Made by a program: the position numbers and the translations under genes. DNA of 8,039 nt from an uncultured Butyricicoccus sp. (lineage in GTDB: Bacteria > Bacillota > Clostridia > Oscillospirales > Butyricicoccaceae): positions 1 through 8,039 of the forward strand of contig USSI01000055.1 in NCBI GenBank assembly GCA_900557315.1, written 5' to 3'. Shown here piece after piece: positions 1 to 6,614 of the stretch. The notes beneath the pieces were generated by a model, which was given only the letters and a program-made list of their open reading frames with translations, was not told where the DNA came from and ran no database searches. Position 1 is the stretch's first letter, and each line of letters opens with the position of its first letter.

Positions 1-647
1 TATGCAAAAACGCGCGGCGGGGCAAAAAGCAGAACCCTGCCGCGCGGCAGTTTTGTTATTCCGAATTCATCCTGTCCGAGCGGCGCGGGCGCTATACCCT
101 GCGCGATGCGGACTTTGTGCACTCGTTCTTCCCGCTTTCGCAGGACATCGAGCGGTACGCGCTCGCTTGCTATCTGGCTGAGGTTGCCGCGGCGCTCACC
201 ACGCCGGACGAGGACAGCCCGGCTATCTGCCGTCTGCTGCTGTACGCGCTGTATGCGCTGGAGGGCAGAAAACGCGAAATAGCGCTCGTCAAGGCGGCGT
301 TCGAGTGGCGCGTGATGGCGGAAAGCGGCTACGCGCCCGACCTTGTGGACTGCGGGGTGTGCGGGCACGCGATAGAGCAGCCGCCGGTGTATTTTTCCGT
401 GCGTGCAGGCACGGCGGCGGACGAGCGGTGCGCAAAGCGCGTCGGCGGGTATGCAAAACTGGCGGATTCCACATTGCGTGCGCTCGTGCACGTGCTGACG
501 TGCGAGGTGCAGAAAACCTATGCATTCGCGCTGTCCGGTCCGGCGCGCGAGCAGTTCTGCCGCATGGCGGAGGACTATGTGCAGTACCATCTCGGGCGCG
601 GGTTTGACAGCCTGCGGTTTTACCGGTCGGTCGTCTTTCAGACGTAG
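1..647 (+). CDS. recO: DNA repair protein RecO, 5' end cut off by window
   Basis: The reading frame is open from the first complete codon (base 3) to TAG at 645-647, giving 214 visible residues; RecO is usually about 240-250, so roughly 30 N-terminal residues lie outside the window. The frame can be read from GTG at 117, but conserved sequence continues upstream (NARRGKKQNPAARQF, then a Leu/Arg-rich strand), which matches the end of the RecO OB fold, so 117 is not the start. The helical C-terminal domain follows and ends with the family-like FDSLRFYR. RecO loads RecA onto SSB-coated single-stranded DNA with RecR in the RecFOR pathway. The zinc-finger region has an intact first pair, CGVC (351-362), but the second pair reads DERC (420-431), with Asp where the third Cys is expected. 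The membrane protein gene follows after 35 nt. Identification is by recalled family pattern, not a search. Confidence 0.9.
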   Translation, partial: CKNARRGKKQNPAARQFCYSEFILSERRGRYTLRDADFVHSFFPLSQDIERYALACYLAEVAAALTTPDEDSPAICRLLLYALYALEGRKREIALVKAAFEWRVMAESGYAPDLVDCGVCGHAIEQPPVYFSVRAGTAADERCAKRVGGYAKLADSTLRALVHVLTCEVQKTYAFALSGPAREQFCRMAEDYVQYHLGRGFDSLRFYRSVVFQT

Positions 648-682
648 CTGCTTTTGTTCTTTTGCAAGGAGGGGAAGCTGTC

Positions 683-1096
683 ATGAAACCATCGCTCAAG
701 CAGACTGCACTGCGTTATAATGTATATGTGCAGCTGGTTCTTGACGCCGCGGCACTGCTCGTGTTTGCGCTGGGATGGCACAGAGGCGTGGTGCTGTTCC
801 CGTGGGTCGCGGCGCTCCTGCTGCTTTCACTTGGCAATGTGTTCGTGTGCGGGCATAATTTGCTCGGCACATGGAAGCGTTTTTTGCCGGATGAGGAGTA
901 CCAGCGTCTTGCCGCCAGGTATTTTCCATATGGGAACCGATGGCTGTGGGTGCTGCTGCAATACAGGCAGCTGAAAAGTATGGCCGGCGAAACCGGCCGC
1001 GCGGTCCTGCGCCTGTGGCTCGAGGCCATCGGTGTATGTGCAGGGTCGATGCTGGCCATCTGGCTGGCTGCATATTTGCTTACCATTGTTCTATAA
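683..1096 (+). CDS. small predicted membrane protein, unrecognised family
   Basis: This encodes 137 residues and I do not recognise the family. ATG at 683 is chosen because AAGGAGGGG (666-674) sits 8 nt upstream; an in-frame TTG at 662 lies before that site and is unlikely. Two hydrophobic segments come close together near residues 17-35 and 39-58 (rich in Leu, Val and Ala). A polar middle part follows, with several Arg, Tyr and Trp residues (about 63-105), and then a third hydrophobic segment near 110-136 runs to the C-terminus. That suggests three membrane passes with a central soluble loop. No signal peptidase site, catalytic motif or metal-binding motif is evident. It lies between recO and mutS2, and the 19-nt gap to mutS2 implies co-transcription. 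Its role cannot be inferred; calling it a hypothetical membrane protein is as far as the sequence goes. Confidence 0.85.
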   Translation: MKPSLKQTALRYNVYVQLVLDAAALLVFALGWHRGVVLFPWVAALLLLSLGNVFVCGHNLLGTWKRFLPDEEYQRLAARYFPYGNRWLWVLLQYRQLKSMAGETGRAVLRLWLEAIGVCAGSMLAIWLAAYLLTIVL

Positions 1097-1115
1097 TACA
1101 CTTCAGGAGTAAACC

Positions 1116-3494
1116 ATGAACAGATTAGGGGAAAAATCCTTAAAAACACTGGAATATTACGAGATACTCGACCGCCTTGCGGCGCAGGCCGCGTCCGAGG
1201 CGGCGAAGGAGAAATGCCGCGCCCTGCGGCCGCTGGACGACCATGAGCAGGCGCAGGTCTGGATGGATCAGACCACGGATGCGAAAAACCTGATGATCCG
1301 GCAGGGCAGCCCGGGCTTCGGCGGCATCCGCGAGGTGGGTGCGATTCTGGCGCGCGCCGGACGCGGCGGCACCCTCAACCCGCGCGAGCTGCTCGACGTG
1401 GCGAGCCTGCTGCAGACTGCGCGCCGCGCGCTGGTGTACGACGCGGAGCACGAGGAAAAGACCACGCTCACGCCGATCTTCGGCCTGCTTTCCGGCAACC
1501 GGACGCTGGAGGAAGCGATCACGACCGCGATTGTCTCCGAGGAGGAGATCGCGGATGGCGCAAGCCCCGAGCTGCTGTCCATCCGCCGCGAATTGCGCCG
1601 CATTTCGGGCAAGGTGCGCGAGACGCTCAACCGTCTGATTGCGGGCGAGCGGTCGAAATACCTGCAGGAGACCATTGTCACCCAGCGAAACGGGCGCTAC
1701 GTTGTGCCGGTCAAGGCCGAACACCGCGGCGATATCCCGGGCCTCGTGCACGATACCTCGTCCACCGGTGCGACTGTGTTCGTCGAACCGGCGGCGGTGG
1801 TGGAGATCAACAACCAGATCAAGGTGCTCGAGGGGCGCGAGGAAGCTGAGATCGAACGGATTTTGGCGGAGCTGTCAAACGAGGTCGCGCTGTATAAAAA
1901 TGCAATCGAGCAGGATTACGATGCGCTGGTGACGCTGGACTTCATCTTTGCGCGCGCCAAGCTGTCGTTTGAAATGAACGCTGCGCCGCCGGTATTGGTA
2001 GAAGGCGCGAGCCGCTGCCGTCTGCTGCGTGCGCGGCACCCGCTGCTTGACAAGGACAAGGCGGTGCCGATCGGCGACGGCTATGACACGCTGGTCATCA
2101 CCGGCCCGAACACGGGCGGCAAGACCGTGTCGCTCAAAACGCTCGGGCTTTTGAGCCTGATGGCGGCCTCGGGCCTGCATATCCCGGCGAATGAGCAGTC
2201 TGAAATCGGCCTGTTTGAGCACGTTTATGCGGATATCGGCGACGAACAGTCGATCGAGCAGTCTCTGTCCACCTTTTCCGCGCATATGAAGACCATCGTG
2301 TCCATCATGGACTGCTGCGGGCAGGGCGACCTCGTGCTGTTCGACGAGCTGGGCGCGGGCACCGACCCGGTCGAGGGCGCGGCGCTCGCGGTCGCGGTGA
2401 TCGGCTATGCGCGGCAGATGGGCGCGTGCGTCGCGGCGACCACGCACTATGCGGAGTTGAAAACCTTTGCACTGACCACCGATGGGGTGGAAAACGCCTC
2501 GTGCGAGTTCAATGTGCAGTCGCTGCAGCCGACCTACCGCCTGCTGACCGGCATCCCGGGCAAGTCCAACGCGTTCGCGATCGCGGCGCGGCTGGGGCTG
2601 CAGCCCACCATCATCGTGCGCGCAAAGGAGCAGGTTTCGACTGAGGACGCGCGGTTTGAAGACGTGCTCGCGGAGCTGGAGCGTGAGCGCCGCCGCGTTG
2701 AGCAGATGAAGGAGGAGGCGCAGAAAATGCGCGCCGCTGCGCAGTCCGAGCGGGATAAGATGCGCGCCGAGCGCGACGCGGCCGAGGAGCGCGCGGACAA
2801 GCTGCTCGAAAGCGCGCGCAGCCAGGCGGACCGCATCCTCAAGGATGCGCGCATGACCGCCGAAACCGTCTTTGACGAGCTCGAGGACATGAAAAAGAAG
2901 GCGCAGAAGAAAAATGCGGACCAGAACCTTGCCGCGGCCAAGGCCGCGCTGCGCGGGGTCATCACGCAGACCGAGAATGAACAGCGCCGCGGCATCCAGA
3001 AGCGCGTGGTCGAGGCAGACGAGGTGCGCCCGGTCAAAAAGGGCGACCGCGTGCGGCTGCTCAACGTCGGCGGCGTGCTGGCGAACGTGCTCGCTCCCGC
3101 GGATAAGGACGGCAACGTGCAGGTACAGGCCGGGCCGATGAAGATGACGGTCAAGGAGAACGAGCTGCGCATCGTAGAGGAAAAGCAGGCCGTGAAAAAG
3201 CCGGTCCAGCCGCGGCGGGACGCGCCCAAGCGCGAGCTTACTATCCGTTCGGCGGAAAGCGAAGTGGATGTGCGCGGCATGAGCGCGGAGGAAGCGCTGT
3301 TCGAGGTGGATAATTTCCTGTCCCGCGCGATCATGGCAGGCCTGCCGTCGGTTACGGTCATCCACGGAAAAGGCACGGGCATATTGCGAGATGCAGTGCA
3401 GAAGCACCTGCGGTCGAATAAGCGCGTAAAGAGCGTGCGCAGCGGTGTTTATGGCGAAGGCGAGCAGGGCGTTACCATTGTGGAACTGCGTTGA
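1116..3494 (+). CDS. mutS2: MutS2, Smr-domain MutS-family ATPase (endonuclease / ribosome collision factor)
   Basis: The 792-residue product has the usual MutS2 length (about 780-790) and domain order. A MutS-like core and lever region fills residues 1-310. The ABC-type ATPase follows, with Walker A GPNTGGKT (330-337), an STFSAHM signature region (385-391), Walker B ending in Asp410-Glu411, and a THY switch near 443-445. A long charged coiled coil spans about 510-600. A basic, SH3-like segment (about 640-690) precedes the C-terminal Smr domain (about 716-792), with DVRG (718-721) and HGKGTG (750-755). There is no mismatch-recognition domain, which separates it from MutS1. Family members suppress recombination in some species; in Bacillus subtilis MutS2 recognises and splits collided ribosomes. 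AGGAG at 1105-1109, 6 nt before ATG, supports the start. All key motifs look intact. No terminator is evident after it. Confidence 0.97.
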   Translation: MNRLGEKSLKTLEYYEILDRLAAQAASEAAKEKCRALRPLDDHEQAQVWMDQTTDAKNLMIRQGSPGFGGIREVGAILARAGRGGTLNPRELLDVASLLQTARRALVYDAEHEEKTTLTPIFGLLSGNRTLEEAITTAIVSEEEIADGASPELLSIRRELRRISGKVRETLNRLIAGERSKYLQETIVTQRNGRYVVPVKAEHRGDIPGLVHDTSSTGATVFVEPAAVVEINNQIKVLEGREEAEIERILAELSNEVALYKNAIEQDYDALVTLDFIFARAKLSFEMNAAPPVLVEGASRCRLLRARHPLLDKDKAVPIGDGYDTLVITGPNTGGKTVSLKTLGLLSLMAASGLHIPANEQSEIGLFEHVYADIGDEQSIEQSLSTFSAHMKTIVSIMDCCGQGDLVLFDELGAGTDPVEGAALAVAVIGYARQMGACVAATTHYAELKTFALTTDGVENASCEFNVQSLQPTYRLLTGIPGKSNAFAIAARLGLQPTIIVRAKEQVSTEDARFEDVLAELERERRRVEQMKEEAQKMRAAAQSERDKMRAERDAAEERADKLLESARSQADRILKDARMTAETVFDELEDMKKKAQKKNADQNLAAAKAALRGVITQTENEQRRGIQKRVVEADEVRPVKKGDRVRLLNVGGVLANVLAPADKDGNVQVQAGPMKMTVKENELRIVEEKQAVKKPVQPRRDAPKRELTIRSAESEVDVRGMSAEEALFEVDNFLSRAIMAGLPSVTVIHGKGTGILRDAVQKHLRSNKRVKSVRSGVYGEGEQGVTIVELR

Positions 3495-3618
3495 GAAGCC
3501 GAATCAGGAGCGGAATCTTTTAACGCGGAAAATCAAGCGCGCAGGGCAAATTGCCTGATTGTTCAGAAAAATGCAGGAAAAATTTCATCAAAAACACAGA
3601 TAAAGGGAGCGCAAAATG

Positions 3619-3637
3619 TCCTTGACGAATTCAAGGA
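3619..3637. promoter_or_regulatory. inverted repeat over the -35 box, candidate operator
   Basis: TCCTTGA and TCAAGGA are perfect 7-bp inverted arms around the 5-bp centre CGAAT. The left arm and centre contain the whole -35 hexamer, so a dimeric protein bound here would block RNA polymerase. The sequence does not resemble a CcpA cre site. No partner regulator is visible in the window. The repeat could also arise by chance in a short AT-rich stretch. Confidence 0.4.
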
Positions 3638-3650
3638 AAGGCGTTAGACT
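3622..3650 (+). promoter_or_regulatory. sigma-A promoter of the HPr-like gene
   Basis: The -35 box TTGACG (3622-3627, 5 of 6 consensus bases) and -10 box TAGACT (3645-3650, 4 of 6) are separated by an ideal 17 bp. A start near 3657 would give a leader of about 33 nt. It is the only good promoter between mutS2 and the HPr-like gene, in an AT-rich patch of a GC-rich region. Sequence-based prediction only. Confidence 0.75.
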
Positions 3651-3689
3651 ATATATATCGGATTTGAAGAAATAGGAGCGATGCAGATT

Positions 3690-3953
3690 ATGTATTCGAA
3701 AGAGGTACAGGTTACCAATCAGGTAGGCTTATATGCCCGTCCCGCCACTTTTTTTATTCAGAAGGCAAATGAGTTCAAGTCGACTATTCTGGTAGAGAAG
3801 GAAGAGCGCCGCGTCAACGCGAAGAGCCTGCTCGGCATTCTCTCCCTTGGCATCACCAAGGGCACTACCATCAACCTGATCGCGGACGGCCCGGATGAGG
3901 AAGAGGCTGTTTCTGCTCTGGTTGAACTGATTACTTCCAACTTTACCGACTGA
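3690..3953 (+). CDS. HPr-family protein with Tyr at the His15 position (Crh-like)
   Basis: The 87-residue product has the full length and fold signature of HPr. ATG at 3690 is preferred over the in-frame ATG at 3681: it aligns with HPr N-termini and places AGGAG (3674-3678) 11 nt upstream, whereas only 2 nt would separate it from 3681. The active-site loop reads GLYARPA (13-19), so residue 15, the histidine phosphorylated by enzyme I in HPr, is Tyr. The regulatory site NAKSLLGILSLGI keeps Ser46, the HPr kinase/phosphorylase target. This matches Bacillus Crh, which has Gln15 and Ser46 and acts as a CcpA cofactor but not as a sugar phosphocarrier. I infer a regulatory, non-PTS role. I have a recollection that aromatic residues occur at this position in other clostridial homologues, but cannot confirm it. 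The gene stands alone between its own promoter and a strong terminator. Confidence 0.92.
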   Translation: MYSKEVQVTNQVGLYARPATFFIQKANEFKSTILVEKEERRVNAKSLLGILSLGITKGTTINLIADGPDEEEAVSALVELITSNFTD

Positions 3954-3973
3954 TTTTTATCGCATCCTGACGG

Positions 3974-4007
3974 AAAAGCGCCGATTTTAATAATCGGCGC
4001 TTTTATT
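3974..4007 (+). terminator. intrinsic terminator after the HPr-like gene
   Basis: AAAAGCGCCGATT (3974-3986) and AATCGGCGCTTTT (3992-4004) form a perfect 13-bp stem with a 5-nt loop, followed by a T-rich tail. It begins 21 nt after the stop codon. The A-run on the 5' side makes it potentially bidirectional, although no minus-strand gene is present. Confidence 0.95.
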
Positions 4008-4199
4008 TATAGTATGCCCACGGGAAAGCCGCGGTTCGGTATCCCGGATGACGCCGCCCGGGCGCAGGACGCGGGATAAAAAGCCGGGTGCAGCCCTGGA
4101 TTTTGATGAAAATCACCGCGCACCGGTGTTTATTATTATGCACGCCTGCGGTGCGAAAACTACGTGAAAACGCGCAGAACAGACAGGAGGCCGCTTGCC
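4008..4199 (+). other. leader region upstream of uvrC
   Basis: This stretch must contain the uvrC promoter if the terminator at 3974-4007 is efficient, but I find no convincing -35/-10 pair. A TATTAT at 4131-4136 or 4134-4139 could be a -10 box, with no matching -35 at 16-18 bp. Inverted arms TATCCCG (4040-4046) and CGGGATA (4072-4078) surround a GC-rich centre that includes the palindrome GCCCGGGC; no T-run follows, so it is not a terminator. Confidence 0.4.
4185..4190 (+). promoter_or_regulatory. ribosome binding site that fixes the uvrC start
   Basis: A perfect AGGAGG lies 9 nt before ATG at 4200. The longer in-frame reading from GTG at 4164 has no such site and adds residues that UvrC proteins do not normally have, so 4200 is preferred. 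Confidence 0.85.
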
Positions 4200-6023
4200 A
4201 TGACGAGGGAACAACTGAAAGAACGCGTGCGCAAGCTGCCGATGCAGCCGGGCGTATACCTGCACAAGGATAAGGCCGGCAAGGTGATTTATGTCGGCAA
4301 GGCAAAGCTGCTCCGCAACCGTGTTTCCAACTATTTTCAGGCGCCTGAGCGGCTGAACCCCAAAACACGGCAGCTGGTCAGCCATATTGACGATTTCGAC
4401 ATTATCGTGACCGAAACCGAGTTCGAAGCGCTGGTGCTCGAGAACTCGATGATTAAAAAGTACAAGCCCAAATATAACATCCTGCTGAAGGACGACAAGG
4501 GGTATCCCTATATCCGGCTGAACACGGATGCGCCCTATCCGGCGTTTTCGGTTGTCCCCAAGCCGGGGCATGATGGGGCGCGCTATTTCGGGCCGTACCC
4601 GGGCCGCGTTGCGGCACGCCGTGCGATCGACACGATCAGCGAAGCGCTGCACCTCAAGACCTGTTCACGTGTGTTCCCGCGCGACATCGGAAAGGACCGT
4701 CCTTGCCTCAACCAGCATCTGGGGCGCTGCTGCGCGCCGTGCACGGGCAAGGTCAGCCCGGCGGAGTACCATGCGCTGATCGACCAGGCGATTTCGCTGT
4801 TCGAGGGCGACGCGAAAAAGCTGGAAAAAGAACTGACCGAAAAGATGAACGAGGCCGCAGAGGAGCTGCAGTTCGAGCGCGCGGCGCTGCTGCGCGACCG
4901 CCTTCGCGCGGTGCAGCGGCTGGGTACGCGCCAGCATGTAGTGGCGGGCGCGTTTGCGGAACTGGATGTGGTCGCTTTCGTGCAGGGGCAGACGCGTGCC
5001 TGTGTGTGCGTGCTGCACTATGCAGGCGGCGCTTTGCAGGATAAGGAGTACAGCCTGTTCCATCTGGTGGAGAGCGACCCGGCCGAGGTGCTTTCCTCGT
5101 TTGTCAAGCAGTATTACGCGCAGCGGAATGCGGTGCCTAAAACCGTGCTGCTCTCGCACGAGCTCGAGGAGCAGGATGCGGTCGCAGAATACCTGTCCTC
5201 GATCGCGGAGCGCAAGGTGGAGCTGGCGGTGCCGCAGCGCGGCGAGCGCCGCGTGCTCACGCGTCTCGCGGAAAAGAACGCGCGGGAAGAAATCGAGCGG
5301 CGCGAAAAGCAGTCCGAACGGCGGCACAAGTCGCTTGAACTGCTGCAAAATGTCACCGGCATGATCGCCCTGCCGCTGCGGCTAGAGGCGTATGACATCT
5401 CCAACTTTGCGGGGCAGGATACGGTCGGTTCGATGGTGGTATTTGTCGAAGGACAGCCCAAAAAGAGCGATTACCGCAAGTTCAAGATCGAATGCGCGGC
5501 AAACGGGCAGGACGACTACGCCTCCATGCGCGAAATGCTCACCCGCCGTGTGCAGCGCTATGTGGACGGGGACGAAAAATTCTCGCCCCTGCCGAATGCC
5601 TTCCTGATCGACGGCGGTCTGGGCCATGTGCGCGTGTGCAAAGAAGTGCTCGACTCGTTCGGCCTGGCAACGCCCTGCTTCGGCATGGTTAAGGACGACC
5701 GGCACCGCACCCGTGCGCTGGTCGCGCCGGACGGTCGCGAGTTCGGCATTTCGGCCACGCCCGCGTTGTTTGCGCTGATCGGCCGCATCCAGGAAGAGGT
5801 GCACCGGTTCGCGATCGAGTACAACCGCAAGCTGGGCGGGAAAAAGGTGCGCGGCTCGACGCTGGACAAGATCGAAGGCGTCGGCGAAAAGCGCCGCACC
5901 GACTTATTGAAACATTTCGGCAGCATTGAGAACATCAGGCACGCGAGCGAGCAGGAGCTGGCGCGCATTGTGCCGCGCAACACCGCACAGGCGGTGTATG
6001 ACTATTTCCACAAGGAGGATTGA
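4200..6023 (+). CDS. uvrC: UvrC, excinuclease ABC endonuclease subunit
   Basis: The 607-residue product has normal UvrC length. In nucleotide excision repair UvrC joins the UvrB-DNA complex at a lesion and cuts both sides. The N-terminal GIY-YIG nuclease (3' incision) shows GVY (18-20), YVG (31-33), Arg39 and Glu76. A cysteine cluster (Cys155, Cys169, Cys177, Cys181, with an extra Cys178) matches the iron-sulfur site reported for UvrC. The UVR motif that contacts UvrB spans about 203-238. The C-terminal RNase H-like nuclease (5' incision) shows YDISN with Asp399, LIDGG with Asp471 and KDDRHRT near 498-504. Tandem helix-hairpin-helix motifs close the protein (about 555-603). All expected catalytic residues appear present. 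It opens a cluster with rsmD (3-nt gap), coaD and a coiled-coil gene. Pairing with these non-repair genes suggests shared expression, not shared function. Confidence 0.98.
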   Translation: MTREQLKERVRKLPMQPGVYLHKDKAGKVIYVGKAKLLRNRVSNYFQAPERLNPKTRQLVSHIDDFDIIVTETEFEALVLENSMIKKYKPKYNILLKDDKGYPYIRLNTDAPYPAFSVVPKPGHDGARYFGPYPGRVAARRAIDTISEALHLKTCSRVFPRDIGKDRPCLNQHLGRCCAPCTGKVSPAEYHALIDQAISLFEGDAKKLEKELTEKMNEAAEELQFERAALLRDRLRAVQRLGTRQHVVAGAFAELDVVAFVQGQTRACVCVLHYAGGALQDKEYSLFHLVESDPAEVLSSFVKQYYAQRNAVPKTVLLSHELEEQDAVAEYLSSIAERKVELAVPQRGERRVLTRLAEKNAREEIERREKQSERRHKSLELLQNVTGMIALPLRLEAYDISNFAGQDTVGSMVVFVEGQPKKSDYRKFKIECAANGQDDYASMREMLTRRVQRYVDGDEKFSPLPNAFLIDGGLGHVRVCKEVLDSFGLATPCFGMVKDDRHRTRALVAPDGREFGISATPALFALIGRIQEEVHRFAIEYNRKLGGKKVRGSTLDKIEGVGEKRRTDLLKHFGSIENIRHASEQELARIVPRNTAQAVYDYFHKED

Positions 6024-6026
6024 GCC

Positions 6027-6614
6027 ATGCGTGTGGTTTCCGGCACGGCGCGGGGCTGCAGATTGCAGCCTGTGCCCGGCATGAACACCCGTCCCACGAC
6101 CGACCGCGTCAAGGAAAATGTCTTTAACCTGATCCAGGAACACATCCGCGGGGCGCGGGTGCTCGACCTGTTCGCGGGCACGGGGCAGCTCGGCATCGAA
6201 GCTTTGTCCCGCGGGGCGCAGCACTGCGATTTTGTGGAGCATAACAAAGCGGCATACAATATCGTGTATAAAAATGCGCAGGCCGCGCGGGTTGCCGACC
6301 GCGCCGCACTGCACCGGACGGAGGCGGAAGGCTTTGTTTCGCACGCGGCGAAACAGTCGTATGACCTGATTTTCCTCGATCCGCCCTATGGGGGGACAAT
6401 TCTGGAAAATGCGTTATTGCAGATAGAAAGGTTTGACATTCTGTCGGCAAATGGTATAATAATATGCGAAAGTGCAGTAGGGGATCGTTTTGCGCATGGG
6501 TTTGAGACCGTCCGTGAGCGTCGCTACGGCGCAACTATGATTACCGTTCTGCGCCGGCAGGACGGCGGAACGGATGAACAACATGAGAACAGCGATTTAT
6601 CCGGGCAGCTTTGA
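6027..6614 (+). CDS. rsmD: 16S rRNA (guanine966-N2)-methyltransferase RsmD
   Basis: The 195-residue product is a class I SAM-dependent methyltransferase. RsmD uses SAM to methylate N2 of G966 (E. coli numbering) in the 30S head. Typical features are the N-terminal MRVVSGTARG, the RP(T)TDRVKENVFN segment (22-34), the SAM-binding motif DLFAGTGQLGIEALSRGA (47-64), an acidic residue after strand 2 (Glu71), and the catalytic DPPY (118-121). AAGGAGG at 6012-6018, inside the uvrC end, is 8 nt before ATG. Family proteins usually end shortly after the ITVLRR-like strand; here about 18 further residues (Gln-, Asp- and Glu-rich) run past the coaD start, so the two genes overlap by 32-41 nt. The tail looks like out-of-frame read-through of coaD sequence and not a functional domain. 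A perfect promoter lies within codons 136-145. Confidence 0.95.
   Translation: MRVVSGTARGCRLQPVPGMNTRPTTDRVKENVFNLIQEHIRGARVLDLFAGTGQLGIEALSRGAQHCDFVEHNKAAYNIVYKNAQAARVADRAALHRTEAEGFVSHAAKQSYDLIFLDPPYGGTILENALLQIERFDILSANGIIICESAVGDRFAHGFETVRERRYGATMITVLRRQDGGTDEQHENSDLSGQL
6433..6460 (+). promoter_or_regulatory. full-consensus promoter inside rsmD, upstream of coaD
   Basis: TTGACA (6433-6438) and TATAAT (6455-6460) both match the sigma-A consensus at 6 of 6 positions with a 16-bp spacer, and TG at 6452-6453 adds an extended -10 element. Initiation near 6467 would give coaD a leader of about 107-116 nt. In rsmD frame the -10 region is encoded by GGT ATA ATA ATA TGC, using three successive ATA codons, whereas Ile is mostly ATC or ATT nearby. 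Activity is inferred from sequence only. Confidence 0.75.

Larger units (their letters stand above)
3495..3689 (+). other. intergenic region between mutS2 and the HPr-like gene
   Basis: These 195 nt become AT-rich toward the 3' end and hold the promoter and inverted repeat listed separately. A short imperfect hairpin (CAGGGCAA/TTGCCTG, about 3541-3557) lacks a usable loop and a T-run, so mutS2 has no visible intrinsic terminator here. I see no small ORF with a credible ribosome binding site. Confidence 0.6.

Noticed and set aside
604..609. Perfect TTGACA near the end of recO
   Set aside because: The sequence 16-18 bp downstream is GC-rich and has no -10 match; the bases encode the conserved FDS segment of RecO.
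289..699. Long minus-strand ORF opposite recO, and similar antisense ORFs opposite mutS2 and uvrC
   Set aside because: They are expected from high-GC codon use on the coding strand. They lack ribosome binding sites and have low-complexity Arg/Ala/Leu-rich products.
1092..1097. Perfect TATAAT just before mutS2, overlapping the stop of the membrane protein gene
   Set aside because: No acceptable -35 hexamer lies 16-18 bp upstream, and a start there would put the ribosome binding site at the very 5' end of the RNA. Co-transcription from upstream explains mutS2 better.
3541..3557. Imperfect inverted repeat after mutS2 as a terminator
   Set aside because: The two arms leave almost no loop, contain a bulge, and no T-run follows.
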